Assembly (NCBI GenBank): GCA_014529385.2
Contig: CM043947.1
Coordinates: 118,583,273 to 118,647,272, forward strand
Origin: Adiantum capillus-veneris
Lineage: Eukaryota > Streptophyta > Polypodiopsida > Polypodiales > Pteridaceae
Reading direction: 5' to 3'
Length of the DNA stretch: 64,000 nucleotides
Part shown: piece after piece, positions 54,161 to 64,000 of the stretch
Layout of the letters: every line of letters starts with the position of its first letter
Position numbering within the stretch: the first letter of the stretch is position 1
Position numbers and translations under genes: made by a program
The notes under the pieces: generated by a model
Told to the model about the DNA's origin: nothing
Databases searched by the model: none
What the model saw: only the letters and a program-made list of their open reading frames with translations

Positions 54161-55500
54161 GGTCTCTCTTTAAGTTAAAAAAATCTCTCGCTCTCTTTCC
54201 ATACACACATACACTCACACCCACACGCTTTGCGCGCACACAAAAACACGTACACGCATAAAAATTATACATTGACACACACGCCTACACTTGCACCCAC
54301 ACAGTCAACATTGACAAAGAGGACAACCAAAAGCACATAGAAGCGACCATAGTTCAAACAAAGACGCCGAAGGCATGCCCCGTCCGGCCCCAAAATTAAC
54401 AAATGCGTAGCATCTCTATATCAGCAAAACACTAGTTTTGGCAGCATTAGCCTCACACTAGCCACCCGAACCATCAACAACACCCATTGTAAATGCCTCG
54501 ATCTCCACTCTTCTCTAATAACCTAGCCAACGACTAGTGAATTGTAAAAAACTCCCCACCCCACTCTTACCTCCCTTCTCTCTATCTCTACCCTCTCTCC
54601 CTCTCAAGCTCTCTCACTAGAGAGGCATCTAGACTCTCTGCAAACTAGTGGGTATTTGCAAGGACCATTAGGTAAGAGCCACCTCTTAAGCCTATATAAA
54701 GAGGACTCCACTAAGCACAAGGGGGGGAGATAACACACTGGAGGCACCACCCAGGTTCCATGGACTCTACATTCCATACACCACTAAGCACATAATGCAC
54801 CTCACAATCCAGTTGTGCTTGTTGTAAGCATGGGCATTCTAGCATTGGCAGCACATCACCACCACCAATCTCCACCCACACCATGGTTGACTTACTAGTC
54901 ATGGCCACCCCATGTACATAAGGCACTCATTATCACCCTGCAAGGCAACATGACCACGCTCGGATTGAATGCACCGGCACCATGCTACTCTGGGTTACTC
55001 TCGATGCCAGTGATTGACATCACCGACGGCTGCATGGTCTTGATGTTCCCCCCTCAACTAACCTCTTGCTAAAGTTCTAACACCACTAACTCCAAAGTTT
55101 TGCCATGCACCATGTGGTGCTCGTATTCCATCATGTATCCCCAGTCTCAAGAGCAAGGTTGATAACAACCAAGACCACCATTTGTAAGTAGTATCATTAT
55201 CAATAAAGTGTGCAATTCTATCATGATCTTTGAGTCCACTCTCTCTTCTCCTTACCTTTGTTCTCCCAATATCCGAGTGATTATTCTTCCCTTGTATATC
55301 ACTCTACTTGTGCTTCATAAAGTGCACCATCACTGGTCAATCATGCTCCATTCTGACCTTTGTCATATACCTCTCTCATGCACACAGTCCTGATTATTGA
55401 CTAGGCATTCTCTATTTGGACATTGCTATCTCATCATTTTATGTTGATTACATAGATGGCATCTCTCTCCTACCACCCTAATACATCTATGTCGGGGAGG

Positions 55501-55503
<3 letters not shown>
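54161..55503. other. No gene seen; TATA-like and polyA-like words only
   Basis: About 1.3 kb. CCTATATAAAGAGG lies at about 54693 and CAATAAAG at about 55200. They could belong to an LTR (promoter and polyadenylation words about 0.5 kb apart), but no second copy and no element ends are visible. Confidence 0.45.

Positions 55504-55561
<58 letters not shown>
55504..55561. repeat. GA microsatellite
   Basis: A GA run of about 56 bp. The opposite-strand frames of Ser-Leu are shadows. Confidence 0.96.
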
Positions 55562-55564
<3 letters not shown>

Positions 55565-56630
55565 TAAACCACACATACCTCATAAGCAACACTTTGTAAA
55601 TTATGTTTTCCCATGGCATCTTAGGAATGTATGCTTCCATCTCTCTATAAACACATAATAACAAATTTTATCATCGTAGGTCATTCATTATTGTTATATT
55701 AAGATAATAGTGCTTACATGAGTAGCTTGTGGTTTCTCTTCTTCTTCTTCAATAGATATACAAGTGGTTTCTTGTCATCACTAGTTTTCATATAAATTTC
55801 AAATACCTTAGAGGATTACTCACAAGTTTTGTGAGTGAACCATTTTCTCCTAGCTCACTTTCTCCTCCATCATTCTCATGAAATTATGGGTTATCATCAT
55901 CATCATCTTTTTCTTTTTCTATCTAATTTCATGAAAACATTTCGATTATACTTTGACATAATAGAAGTAACTCATTACTTAGAGAAATTCCTACAAAATG
56001 ACACATACCATTGGGGTGCCAGAAGATGATTCGTTGTTTGGTTTCTTTTTTCTCCATTTTTGTTTTGTCGCAAGAGATTTGATGGCCCATGTATAAACAT
56101 CCTCTTCTTTCCAATGATAATTTTGTCTAGCTACTCTTAGAGGCTTAATCTCACCTTTATTTTTTCTTATTGCATCCAGCACAATATTGTTTCTCTCCTT
56201 GTTATTTCTAAGGTCTCCAAATGGCTTGTGTTTGGCAAACTATCCTCTAGCAAACCCATAGTTTGAATAAAGAACTCTATGTTGGCTATTACCCTCTTCT
56301 AAGAGGAAATCCCTACCACATAGTTTATTGGGTTCTATAAGCTTAGGATGTGGAGGCCTAAACACCTATTCATATATGGTTGGGTAATATTTCTCGTTGC
56401 TAGTAGTATCAACACCTATAGAGATGCTAGATGGAGAAGAAACAACTCTCATATTTCCAAAATTAATGGCCCTTTAAGAATCTAAAAATTTGAGGGCCTC
56501 TTCATTAGAGAAAGATAGCAGTTGCTCCACAAACAACTGTGGATAACTCATATCTAGAAAGACAAAGCTTTGAACACACACATGAGAAGCCAGACTTTTA
56601 AGCAACAAAGTTTACCTCAAAAATTATGCA
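55562..56630. other. No gene seen
   Basis: About 1.07 kb of AT-rich sequence with short frames on both strands and no recognisable domain or element end. Confidence 0.5.
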
Positions 56631-58540
56631 CACACTTGTCATGACTTTATGAGTAATGTTTTAGAAAGACATGTAAAGAAAACCGTGACAATGAATACAA
56701 CAATTGTCATGTATAAAATAATAGGCATTTTAACACTAGGTTAGTAACCTAACAGGACATAAAAGTGTCGTTTCAGGGTTTTGAAAAAAACCTCCAAAAC
56801 CATAGTAGATCCACTCATTTTGTAAAATCATTTCATGAGGTTATAGTTCAAGGCCTACTACACATGGAAAAAATAAGAAACTTGTAAAATTTCTCATCTT
56901 TTGGTCACACCAAGCCTCCAAAGTTGATGGACCAGTACATTTTCATCAAAACAGTCATTTCTAATGTTTTGTTGCATAAAACTAAGATTAGGGATTTTTG
57001 TAGGACTTGAGATAAATTCCCTAGTTAACTTCAATGGGTTGGTGATCAGAACATATGATTGCTTCTCACTCACTATTTTTTGTTTTTCCAAAAGAAATAG
57101 GTACAAAAAAGTTGAATTTTTACCATTCTGCAAACCTATCATCAAAGTTTCTATAGCCACGCTCAATAAAAATAATATATGCATGTTTTCTTAGTTTCCT
57201 ATTGTCCTTTAGGTTCATTAGGAGCCATGGAGCATGTCAAAAGAATAATACATCTCTTACCAAGGGGAATCTTGGGGAGAAAGATGAAGTGCTAAATACA
57301 GCAAACATGAAAAAACTGGGTTCAACATTATGAGTTGTAGAATCCCATAGAAACTATTCAATATCTAGCCAAATTTGATCCTTATGACTAGATATGGTTA
57401 CTACCTACAAAATGCATGTAGTTGTCACAAGAAACTAACAATATTGAAAAAGCTATACTTGATATGCTAGAATGTTTTGTTTTCTTCTATAATTGAAAAA
57501 GTCAACCATCGTTGTCTACTATGCAAAGTAGGGTATTAGGTGCCCCAAAACTCAAGGAATATTATCTTTATGTTACAATATGCGACATAGAAAATCAAAA
57601 ATGCATTTGGATATCATGAAAGCCACCAAAAAAATCATAGAAGAGCTAAAATTGGCTAAAAAACAGGATTTGATAATTTTTGGAATTTGGTCATAACTGA
57701 CAACTTTAACATTTATTTCTCCCTAGAAGCATCAGGACATGTTGAGGACTACTAAAGATAGTTCTCTAGCATTATAGACCTCACAAACATGAATTCTAGA
57801 GTGGTATAGTTGCAAAAAGCTGAAAAAAGCCAAAAATAGGACCCGTTTTTTCACACAGTTTAGGTTGTGAAATATTGTGCAAGGACAAGGTAAAAGATGG
57901 AATTGATATTCCAAAAAAATGTCGAGTTTTTTTCAGCTCATGAGACAAATTTCTAGACAGATAGCACCTCAAAATCCATTTTGAAACTCTTGACATAATT
58001 CAAGGAAAATGGTCACTTAACAGGACATAAAAGTGTCCCATTACCAACCTAGTGTTAAACTACTTCCACAAGTATACTAGCCATGCTTTCATACTCTATG
58101 AGTGAAGTTATACAAAAGAAATGTAAACAATACCATATCAATGAATACAATAATCTCCATCCATAAAGTAGGTCTCATTCTAAACCACTTCCACAAGTCT
58201 CCTAGAAGGTCTAGCATACTCTATGATGAGGCTCTAAGAAAGATATGCAAAGAACATCGTAACAATGAAGATAGAAACTGTCATCCATAAAGCAATAGTC
58301 ATTCTAAACTACTTCCATAGGTATACTACTTGCATAACAATGAATACAACAATTGTCATTCATGAAGCAATAGTCATTCTAAACTACGTCCACAAGTACA
58401 CTAGCATTCTAAACTACTTCCACAAATGTACTAGCCATGCTTGCATGCCATATGAGTGAAGTTATACAAAAGATATTTAAAGAACACCATAACAATGAAT
58501 AAAACAATTTTCATCCATGAAGCAATAGTCTTTCTAAAAC
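56631..58540. repeat. Degenerate ~125-bp tandem repeat, interrupted by P1
   Basis: Units begin CTAAACTACTTCCACAAGT and contain AACAATGAATACAACAATTGTCAT and CATAAAGCAATAGTCATT words. Units start near 58055, 58180, 58303, 58378 (short), 58408 and about 58530. The part left of P1 (56631-56733) matches the end of a unit, and the part right of P1 (58055 on) matches the start of the next. Confidence 0.8.
56734..58054. mobile_element. P1: 1.3-kb non-autonomous DNA transposon with TTAA flanks
   Basis: The ends are CACTAGGTTAGTAA (56734) and, inverted at 58054, CACTAGGTTGGTAA: 14 bp with one mismatch. TTAA lies directly outside each end (56730-56733 and 58055-58058). A 19-bp word AACAGGACATAAAAGTGTC occurs near both ends (56750-56768 and 58018-58036) in the same orientation. 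No coding capacity is seen; the longest frames are under 100 codons with no domain. TTAA duplication is the mark of the piggyBac superfamily; CACTA ends alone would suggest CACTA elements, which make 3-bp duplications. Confidence 0.75.
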
Positions 58541-60310
58541 ATTTCCACCAGTTTACTAGCAGTGATTGAATAAAAGGGGCTACCACAATATATGTCTATG
58601 GAGAATGCCAAACAATAGGTATCCATCTAGCCACCTGTCCGGGCTTTATAACTTTTTTTTGTTTTGTGATTGTCCAATCTTTAATTTGAATGGAACATGT
58701 ATCCCAACTTCTCCATTGATTCTCCTCTTTGCAAGCTTTATAAGTGTTCTATTGATATGCATCATGCTCCAATAAAGCAATCTTTGCCCTTTTCCTTTTG
58801 TAATCAATCTCTCTAAATATAGCATGTTGAATCTGTATTGCATTCTCGCTATTCGAGCACACTTGAACTATATCATGGATCTCCACCCATAATAAGGTAA
58901 AGGAGAGTGAGGCTACAAAATATCCAAAAGAAAACCACAAAAAAAAGCTGAAAAAAATCAACTTAACCATAACACAAGTGGAGCTCCAGAATGAAAGTCC
59001 TAGAGGAAGACAAAGTCTTAAGCCACCTTTCCTAGAGGCCCATGTAGATCAAACCAGGATAGAATAAGGATAGGTATCCTCAATAGAACCATCAATTTTT
59101 CATGTGCCATAGTACTTAGTAGAGCAAATGGAAAGTGTTTGATGCAATGCTCTACTGGATAAAGAAGGATAGTGCAATATGGTTTTAGATAGCATCCAGA
59201 GAATTCTTGAGATTACTCCATGCAAGCAAGATAGCAAAGCAATCCTAGGTATGGCTACAAGTCAAGGGAAAATGGTTGCTATTGTTAGAATCCCAAAGCA
59301 TGAAAAACATGTAAAGTTTCAAGTGATGCTTTCAAGAGAAATGATTGCAGATGTCATCTTTGGTCATCAGAGATAAAAAATTACACTCCTTTCCAAATAG
59401 TAGTAATAAGCAATTGTTACAAGTACAACTAATGTTTGATTCAAATATTCAAGTATCACAAAAATAACCAACATCTCTTTAAAAAAAGGGTAAAGCTAAA
59501 GTGGAACTTCCAATGACTATCATAAAAGATGTGACAATGTATGCCTCTATATCAAAGAGCCGTGACGGATCAATTCCCTCAAGAAATTCTAGATTTTGAA
59601 TGTCTCATTCATTCACTAAACTAAATAGAAACTCAATAGAGTAACCTAGGAAAGCAAAGTTACATCAACCCAAGTACTCATTAAGGCATGAGAAGGTCAA
59701 AAAAGTGTTTATTCTGAGTAGTCTAGTAATAGTTAGTCATTGTGTGTGGATTGAAGAAAGACAAAAGATCGATACCAAAAGGGAAACACATGGGATGGAT
59801 ATCTAACAAGACTAATACAAAGGTAATAGATATGTATGGGCACCAACAACAACATCAAAGGATCCTTACAACAAACCAAATTGGAGATTCAAATGGATAA
59901 TGGATTCTTAACTTTCAAAGAAAAAACAACCGAAATAGCTAGACATTCAAAATTAATTAAACAATTATAGCAAAGGAAACCTTCAATTCCACCTTGGTCC
60001 TTGAGGATTCAAGCTTACTTGTACCATAAGAAATATTCATGGTAAGCACAATAATATAAAAATTCACGTCATTGGGGTACAAAAATCACTCTTTGGTATA
60101 GTCAGAGCTTAGGATGCCGAGTTGTAAAATGACCAAAGCATTAGTTCCAAATCTTCAAGTCTTAACAGACTATGTGCTAGAGTCGTATTTATTAGACTCA
60201 TACCAAGGTAGAAGATGTTACCATATACATGTGGTAGTGATGTGTGTGAACACACTAGGACCGCCGCGACATTTTTTTCCTCTTTAGGAGGTTTTTTTCC
60301 CCCCGAGCAT
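58541..60310. other. No gene seen
   Basis: About 1.77 kb. Short frames (for example 59179-59376) show no recognisable domain. A poly-T/poly-C stretch lies just before C2 (about 60270-60304). Confidence 0.5.
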
Positions 60311-60818
60311 TGTATAGGGTAGAGGGGCCAGTTGTGGTACAGCCCCCAGAGAAAGGACCAAAAGAAGCACAAAAAAGTGGAGTTGAAACGGCTAGTTCAT
60401 TTGAAATAAAGCCTTCTCATTGGCCAGGGCATGGGTTCAAGACGTTGTTGCTGCATTTTACCTCTTTTGGCCCCCATTGGTGTTCTTATTCATGCCGATT
60501 TTTGATACACTTGATTTCGAAAATCGCGCCGCGACTACCGACTTTCAAACCCGACCAATTCCAAATTATTTTTCCTGAAAGCTTATGAAAAGGCGATTAA
60601 ATTGAGCTACTCAACGCAAAAAATTGAGCTCGAAGGAGGGAGATTCAAGCTCCCCAAGTTACCCGTCCCCCTACTGGCTCCTCTACCCTATACACCCATC
60701 ACTCTAGGGCTATCTATCTTTCCATTGCACACTAAGTAACACACTCTCTATTGTGTGCCTTGAGCTTCCTTCATCTTCTCCAAGCTGTGTGCATTTCTCT
60801 GCAACCCTAATTCCAACA
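60311..60818 (+). repeat. C2 5' LTR (candidate)
   Basis: The right end at CCAACA (60818) is supported by the primer site next to it. The left end TGTATAGGGTAGAGG (60311) is a guess based on TG and on an inverted copy of the same 22 bp at 60673-60694, near the TATA-like CCCTATACA. The 3' LTR is outside the window. Confidence 0.5.
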
Positions 60819-60835
60819 ATTGATATCATAGCAAG
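60819..60835 (+). other. C2 primer-binding site
   Basis: ATTGATATCATAGCAAG differs at two positions from the usual ATTGGTATCAGAGCAAG complementary to initiator-Met tRNA. Confidence 0.75.
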
Positions 60836-61180
60836 TTACGTCCTCCCGGGCTTAGTCGCCAGCTGCTCCAACACACGCCTACTCACTTTCTCGGATTACA
60901 GTGAGGTTTGGCGAGCGTTTGCAGGTCAAAAAATATTTTGGGAAAGCTCGTAGGGCTTAGTCTACTCAAAATTTTAATTCGGGCTCATTTCTGCCTCCGT
61001 TTCCACTACAGGCAGGTATGCACAGGTAATTTTGTCATTTTGTGCAGAATTTTTGTCAGTGCCGTTTTCTGCATAACAGGTGCCTTATAGTCTTCTATGG
61101 TTTGTGCTATATAGCACGTGTTGTTTCCACTCTGTTTCTCCTGTTTTCGGGCAGTTTTCACATGAGGTGCAACATTCACC
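60836..61180 (+). other. C2 leader
   Basis: An untranslated leader of about 345 bp between the primer site and gag. No gene is seen. Confidence 0.6.
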
Positions 61181-61864
61181 ATGGGTAACCACAACAACAC
61201 AGATGTGTTCAAGATGTTTGCTGTGAAGGAGAGGTTGGATGGGGACAATTACCCTATGTGGGCTTATATGATGCAACACGTTCTTGTGTCAAAGGGCGTT
61301 TGGAATATTGTGCAGGGCATTGATGTATGTCTTGGTTCTGAGGATGTAGGCGATGTTGAGGATGTTGCAGGTCTTGTTGCAAGGATTGCAGCTATTAGAG
61401 TTGTTTTGCCTACGGTAGAACAAGCTCATTGGGATGTAAAGGATGCACAGGCTCATGCATTGATTGCGTTTTCTATGAAGTGCACCATTGTTCCTCACAT
61501 CCGTTCAGCAAAATCTGCAAAACACGCTTGGGATATTCTGGATGGTCTTTATGCAAGTCACAATGAGGCTAAAATTTCTTTGTTGCGTAAAGAGCTGGAG
61601 TCGAAGATTAAGCATGAGGAAGATGATATGGACACTTTCCTTGCTAGTGTCAAGGATATCAATGAGCAGCTTATTTCTGTAGGTGAAGTCATTTCAGACA
61701 GTTCCCTTGTGCAGACTGTTGTTAATGCCTTACCAGATTCTTACCATACTTTTGCTAGTACTTGGATACTTATGACCCAAGGAAATCTAGAAGTTGTCAA
61801 GTTTGATGTATTATGCACATTGCTGTTGCAAGAGTCACTTTCCAAAAAAAACAGGACTAGATAG
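61181..61864 (+). CDS. C2 gag
   Basis: The frame of 227 codons starts MGNHNNTDVFKMF. It has the UBN2-type capsid: LDGDNYPMWAYMMQHVLVSKGVWN, VKDAQAHALIAFSMK, SAKHAWDILDGLY and LVQTVVNALPDSYHTF. It ends at a TAG (61862-61864), after which gag continues in the same phase for about 30 codons. The pol frame is in the +1 phase from 61968. The break is either a mutation or the gag/pol boundary. Confidence 0.87.
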   Translation: MGNHNNTDVFKMFAVKERLDGDNYPMWAYMMQHVLVSKGVWNIVQGIDVCLGSEDVGDVEDVAGLVARIAAIRVVLPTVEQAHWDVKDAQAHALIAFSMKCTIVPHIRSAKSAKHAWDILDGLYASHNEAKISLLRKELESKIKHEEDDMDTFLASVKDINEQLISVGEVISDSSLVQTVVNALPDSYHTFASTWILMTQGNLEVVKFDVLCTLLLQESLSKKNRTR

Positions 61865-61967
61865 CGTGCAGTTGAACAGGCTTTTATTGCTTCTCAAAGA
61901 AAGGGTGGTAACAGCAATGCAACCACTTCTTATGGTTCTGCTGCGAGTGGCAAAACTTCTGTTCACA

Positions 61968-64000
61968 ATGCATGTGTCTGCTGGCAGCACTTCGTCTAGC
62001 AATTCTGGTGATAAGGGCAAAAAGAAGATGTGTTGCCATTATTGTAAAGCTAATGATCACTTGATCAAGTCGTGTCCTAAGTTAAAGGCCAAAGAGGCTA
62101 AGAAGAAAGAGGGTGGTTCCACTGCAAATTCTGGTTCCACTACAAATGCAGCCATTGTTGAGTCTTCTGTAAAAGCGGACTGTAATGCTAATGTTGATGC
62201 AGAATGGGCTTTTAGTGCAGAGTGCACATACAATCCTGTTGTCCGTGATGCATGCTTGTCAGTTGCTGCAGATTCACATGTGTGGTATTTCGACAGTGGT
62301 GCTACAAATCACATTACCTCACATCGTGAATTGTTTACCTCTCTCGAGTTTGTCCCTCATGGGAATTCAATCACTGGTGCCAAGAATGCCTCTTATCTGG
62401 TTCAAGGAGTTGGAAAGATTGTGCTTACTGCTGCAAATGGAAGTTCCTTCACACTTGTTGATGCACTTTATGTACCTGGGATCAAGAAGAATCTCTTGTC
62501 TGTATCTGCACTTGCTAGACTTGGACTAATAGTCAAATTTGTGGATGACAGGTGTACAGTTCATGATCTCAGTTTTGGTGATGAAATTGTTGCATCTAGC
62601 CTTTTGTGCCATGGGCTGTATAAGCTCACTTTGTATGACAAGTGTGGGAAAAATTTTGCAAATCCTATTGCAGATTCAAGGGCTATTTCAGATGTAAAAC
62701 TTTGGCATGCACATTTTGGTCATCTGAATTTTGCAAGTTTGCCGCGTTTGCAGAAATCTGATATGGTTGCTTCTTTGTCGCCTCTTGAAGCACCTGTTAA
62801 AAATGTTTGTGAAGGCTGTATTTTGGGTAAGATGCAGCGTTCTAAGTTTCCAAAGGATGGTTCAGTTCGGGCCACATGCAGTTTGCAGCTTGTGCATAGT
62901 GATGTTTGTGAGCCCATGCAAACTCCGTCCTTGGGCAATTACCTATACTTCGTGCCTTTCATTGATGATTACTCCACGCATGCATGGGTATTTCCGCTTA
63001 AAGCGAAGTCCAAAGTTTTAATGTGCTTCAAACAATTTCTAGCTATGGCTGAAAATGTCTCGAAATGTACTATGGGCACCCTCCGTTCCGATCGAGGGGG
63101 GGAGTATATGTCTCATCAATTTAATGCATTTCTGGCTAGTCGTGGGATAAAACACCAATGTATAGTGCCTTATACACCTCAGAAAAATGGTGTTGCTGAG
63201 AGGAAAAACAGGTCACTAACAAAAATGGCACGATGTATGGTAAAAAAAAGTCAAGCTTTGCCGCATTCATTTTGGCTTGAGGCCATCATGTGTGCCACTT
63301 ATGTACTTAACAGGTGTCCTATGAAAGCTTTGCAGTCTATTACTCCATATGAAGCATGGCATGATAGAAAGCCTTCTATTGAGCACATGCGTGTTTTTGG
63401 CTGTTTGGCATATGCTTTGGTGCCACAAGTGCAGCGCAAAAAATTGGATGATAAGGCTGTCCAATGTATTTTTGTTGGTTATAGTGCTGAAATAAAAGGT
63501 TACAGGTTGTATCATCCGCAAACAAAACGTATTATGGTTTCACGGGATGTAGTGTGTGTGGAAGATTGTGTTCATCCCTTGTTGTCATGTACTAGAGACA
63601 GTAATGTTCATCCCTTGTTGTCATGTACTAGAGACAGTAATGTAAGCTCACATGACATTTATGACACTTTGTTTCCTCTTTTCAGTGGTGGAAATACGAA
63701 TGTAAGTTCCAATGAGGCAAATGTACAGCCTATGGGGGTTTCTGAAAATGTTACAGATCAGCCTATTACTGATGCAGATGTACATGATGTACTTGATGAG
63801 GAAAGGGATGAAAATGAGCAGGCTAGAGGTATGCCAAAATGGATGGTGCACACTTTGCGTGACAGTAAATTGGATGCACCTTTGTCTAGTTGTACTCGTT
63901 CAGGCTCTTGCCATGCATCTTATGCATCAGATTGTTATGCTTTGGTTGTGTCTAGCTTACATGGTGTTGAGGAGCCTCTATCTTTCGATGAAGCACAAAA
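61968..64000 (+). CDS. C2 zinc knuckle, protease and integrase (open at window end)
   Basis: One phase stays open from ATG 61968 to the end of the window, about 677 codons. In order: zinc knuckle CHYCKANDHLIKSC (about 62034), protease WYFDSGATNHITS (about 62285), pre-integrase zinc module HAHFGH and CEGC (62705-62820), integrase core with FIDDYS (about 62960), SDRGGEY (about 63088) and PQKNGVAERKN (about 63180), so all three catalytic acids are present. The C-terminal GAG-like segment (YEAWHDRKPSIEHMRVFGC) follows. A 36-bp in-frame duplication lies at 63571-63642. RT begins beyond the edge. Confidence 0.9.
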   Translation, partial: MHVSAGSTSSSNSGDKGKKKMCCHYCKANDHLIKSCPKLKAKEAKKKEGGSTANSGSTTNAAIVESSVKADCNANVDAEWAFSAECTYNPVVRDACLSVAADSHVWYFDSGATNHITSHRELFTSLEFVPHGNSITGAKNASYLVQGVGKIVLTAANGSSFTLVDALYVPGIKKNLLSVSALARLGLIVKFVDDRCTVHDLSFGDEIVASSLLCHGLYKLTLYDKCGKNFANPIADSRAISDVKLWHAHFGHLNFASLPRLQKSDMVASLSPLEAPVKNVCEGCILGKMQRSKFPKDGSVRATCSLQLVHSDVCEPMQTPSLGNYLYFVPFIDDYSTHAWVFPLKAKSKVLMCFKQFLAMAENVSKCTMGTLRSDRGGEYMSHQFNAFLASRGIKHQCIVPYTPQKNGVAERKNRSLTKMARCMVKKSQALPHSFWLEAIMCATYVLNRCPMKALQSITPYEAWHDRKPSIEHMRVFGCLAYALVPQVQRKKLDDKAVQCIFVGYSAEIKGYRLYHPQTKRIMVSRDVVCVEDCVHPLLSCTRDSNVHPLLSCTRDSNVSSHDIYDTLFPLFSGGNTNVSSNEANVQPMGVSENVTDQPITDADVHDVLDEERDENEQARGMPKWMVHTLRDSKLDAPLSSCTRSGSCHASYASDCYALVVSSLHGVEEPLSFDEAQ
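63571..63642 (+). repeat. 36-bp in-frame tandem duplication in C2 pol
   Basis: Two copies of a 36-bp unit encoding VHPLLSCTRDSN lie head to tail in the linker after the integrase C-terminal domain. Confidence 0.95.

Larger units (their letters stand above)
60311..64000 (+). mobile_element. C2: Ty1/copia element, cut by window end
   Basis: A plus-strand 5' LTR candidate, an initiator-Met-type primer site, gag, zinc knuckle, protease and integrase in copia order, ending within the linker before RT at the window edge. It is a different family from C1. Confidence 0.9.

Noticed and set aside
53516-54261. Several frames of 80-170 codons rich in Ser-Leu, Arg-Glu or Pro.
   Set aside because: They are translations of TC, GA and C microsatellites.
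54693-55210. A TATA-like box and an AATAAA-like word about 0.5 kb apart, suggesting a small gene.
   Set aside because: No coding frame of any quality lies between them. An LTR fragment is at least as likely, but no ends could be found.
56734-58054. Reading P1 as a CACTA (En/Spm) element because its ends start CACTA.
   Set aside because: CACTA elements make 3-bp duplications. Here the flanks and the neighbouring empty repeat unit fit a TTAA duplication. CACTA is kept only as an alternative.
59179-59376. A 65-codon frame starting MVLDSIQRILEI.
   Set aside because: Short, isolated, with no recognised domain and no sign of neighbouring exons.

Overview
This window is a stretch of plant nuclear DNA made almost entirely of nested, decayed LTR retrotransposons. 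I found no convincing host gene, tRNA or rRNA. Plant origin is supported by the element types (Ty3/gypsy with a chromodomain, Ty1/copia, and a Tat/Ogre-like element with a second RNase H), by initiator-Met tRNA primer-binding sites, and by stop codons that arose as CAG to TAG changes, as expected where plant CHG methylation is followed by deamination. The density of large nested elements and of long TC/CA/C microsatellites suggests a large-genome plant, perhaps a fern or gymnosperm. That placement is an inference of low confidence.

Layout from left to right (names are mine). G1 (1-9462, minus) is a Ty3/gypsy element with long LTRs. Its gag-protease frame and its RT frame are separated by a candidate -1 frameshift signal. 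G2 (9463-19071, plus) is a badly decayed Ty3/gypsy element whose 5' region carries perfect 24-26 bp palindromes. G3 (19072-36011, minus) is a chromodomain Ty3/gypsy element. Its RT gene is split by C1 (23647-33286), a copia insertion with a 5-bp target duplication and a scrambled interior of three partial copies, one of them inverted. S1 (36013-37423) is a probable solo LTR lying between truncated G3 and truncated G4. G4 (37424-45119, minus) is a second member of the G2 family.

The region 45120-50110 is non-coding with several small repeat families, a short spliced-looking ORF at 47053, and a second set of palindromes. G5 (about 50110-53330, plus) is a Tat/Ogre-like pol remnant. A microsatellite cluster (53532-54170) and a long gene-poor stretch follow. 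Within that stretch is P1 (56734-58054), a 1.3-kb element with terminal inverted repeats and TTAA flanks that interrupts a ~125-bp tandem repeat. C2 (60311-64000, plus) is a copia element cut by the window end.

The most unusual biology is in the G2/G4 family. Both members carry two successive H2C2 zinc-binding modules before the integrase core, a conserved Cys-containing linker between protease and RT, and a long N-terminal gag extension. Other notable items are the frameshift signal in G1, the TTAA-flanked element, the palindrome sets, and the recombinant copia insertion.
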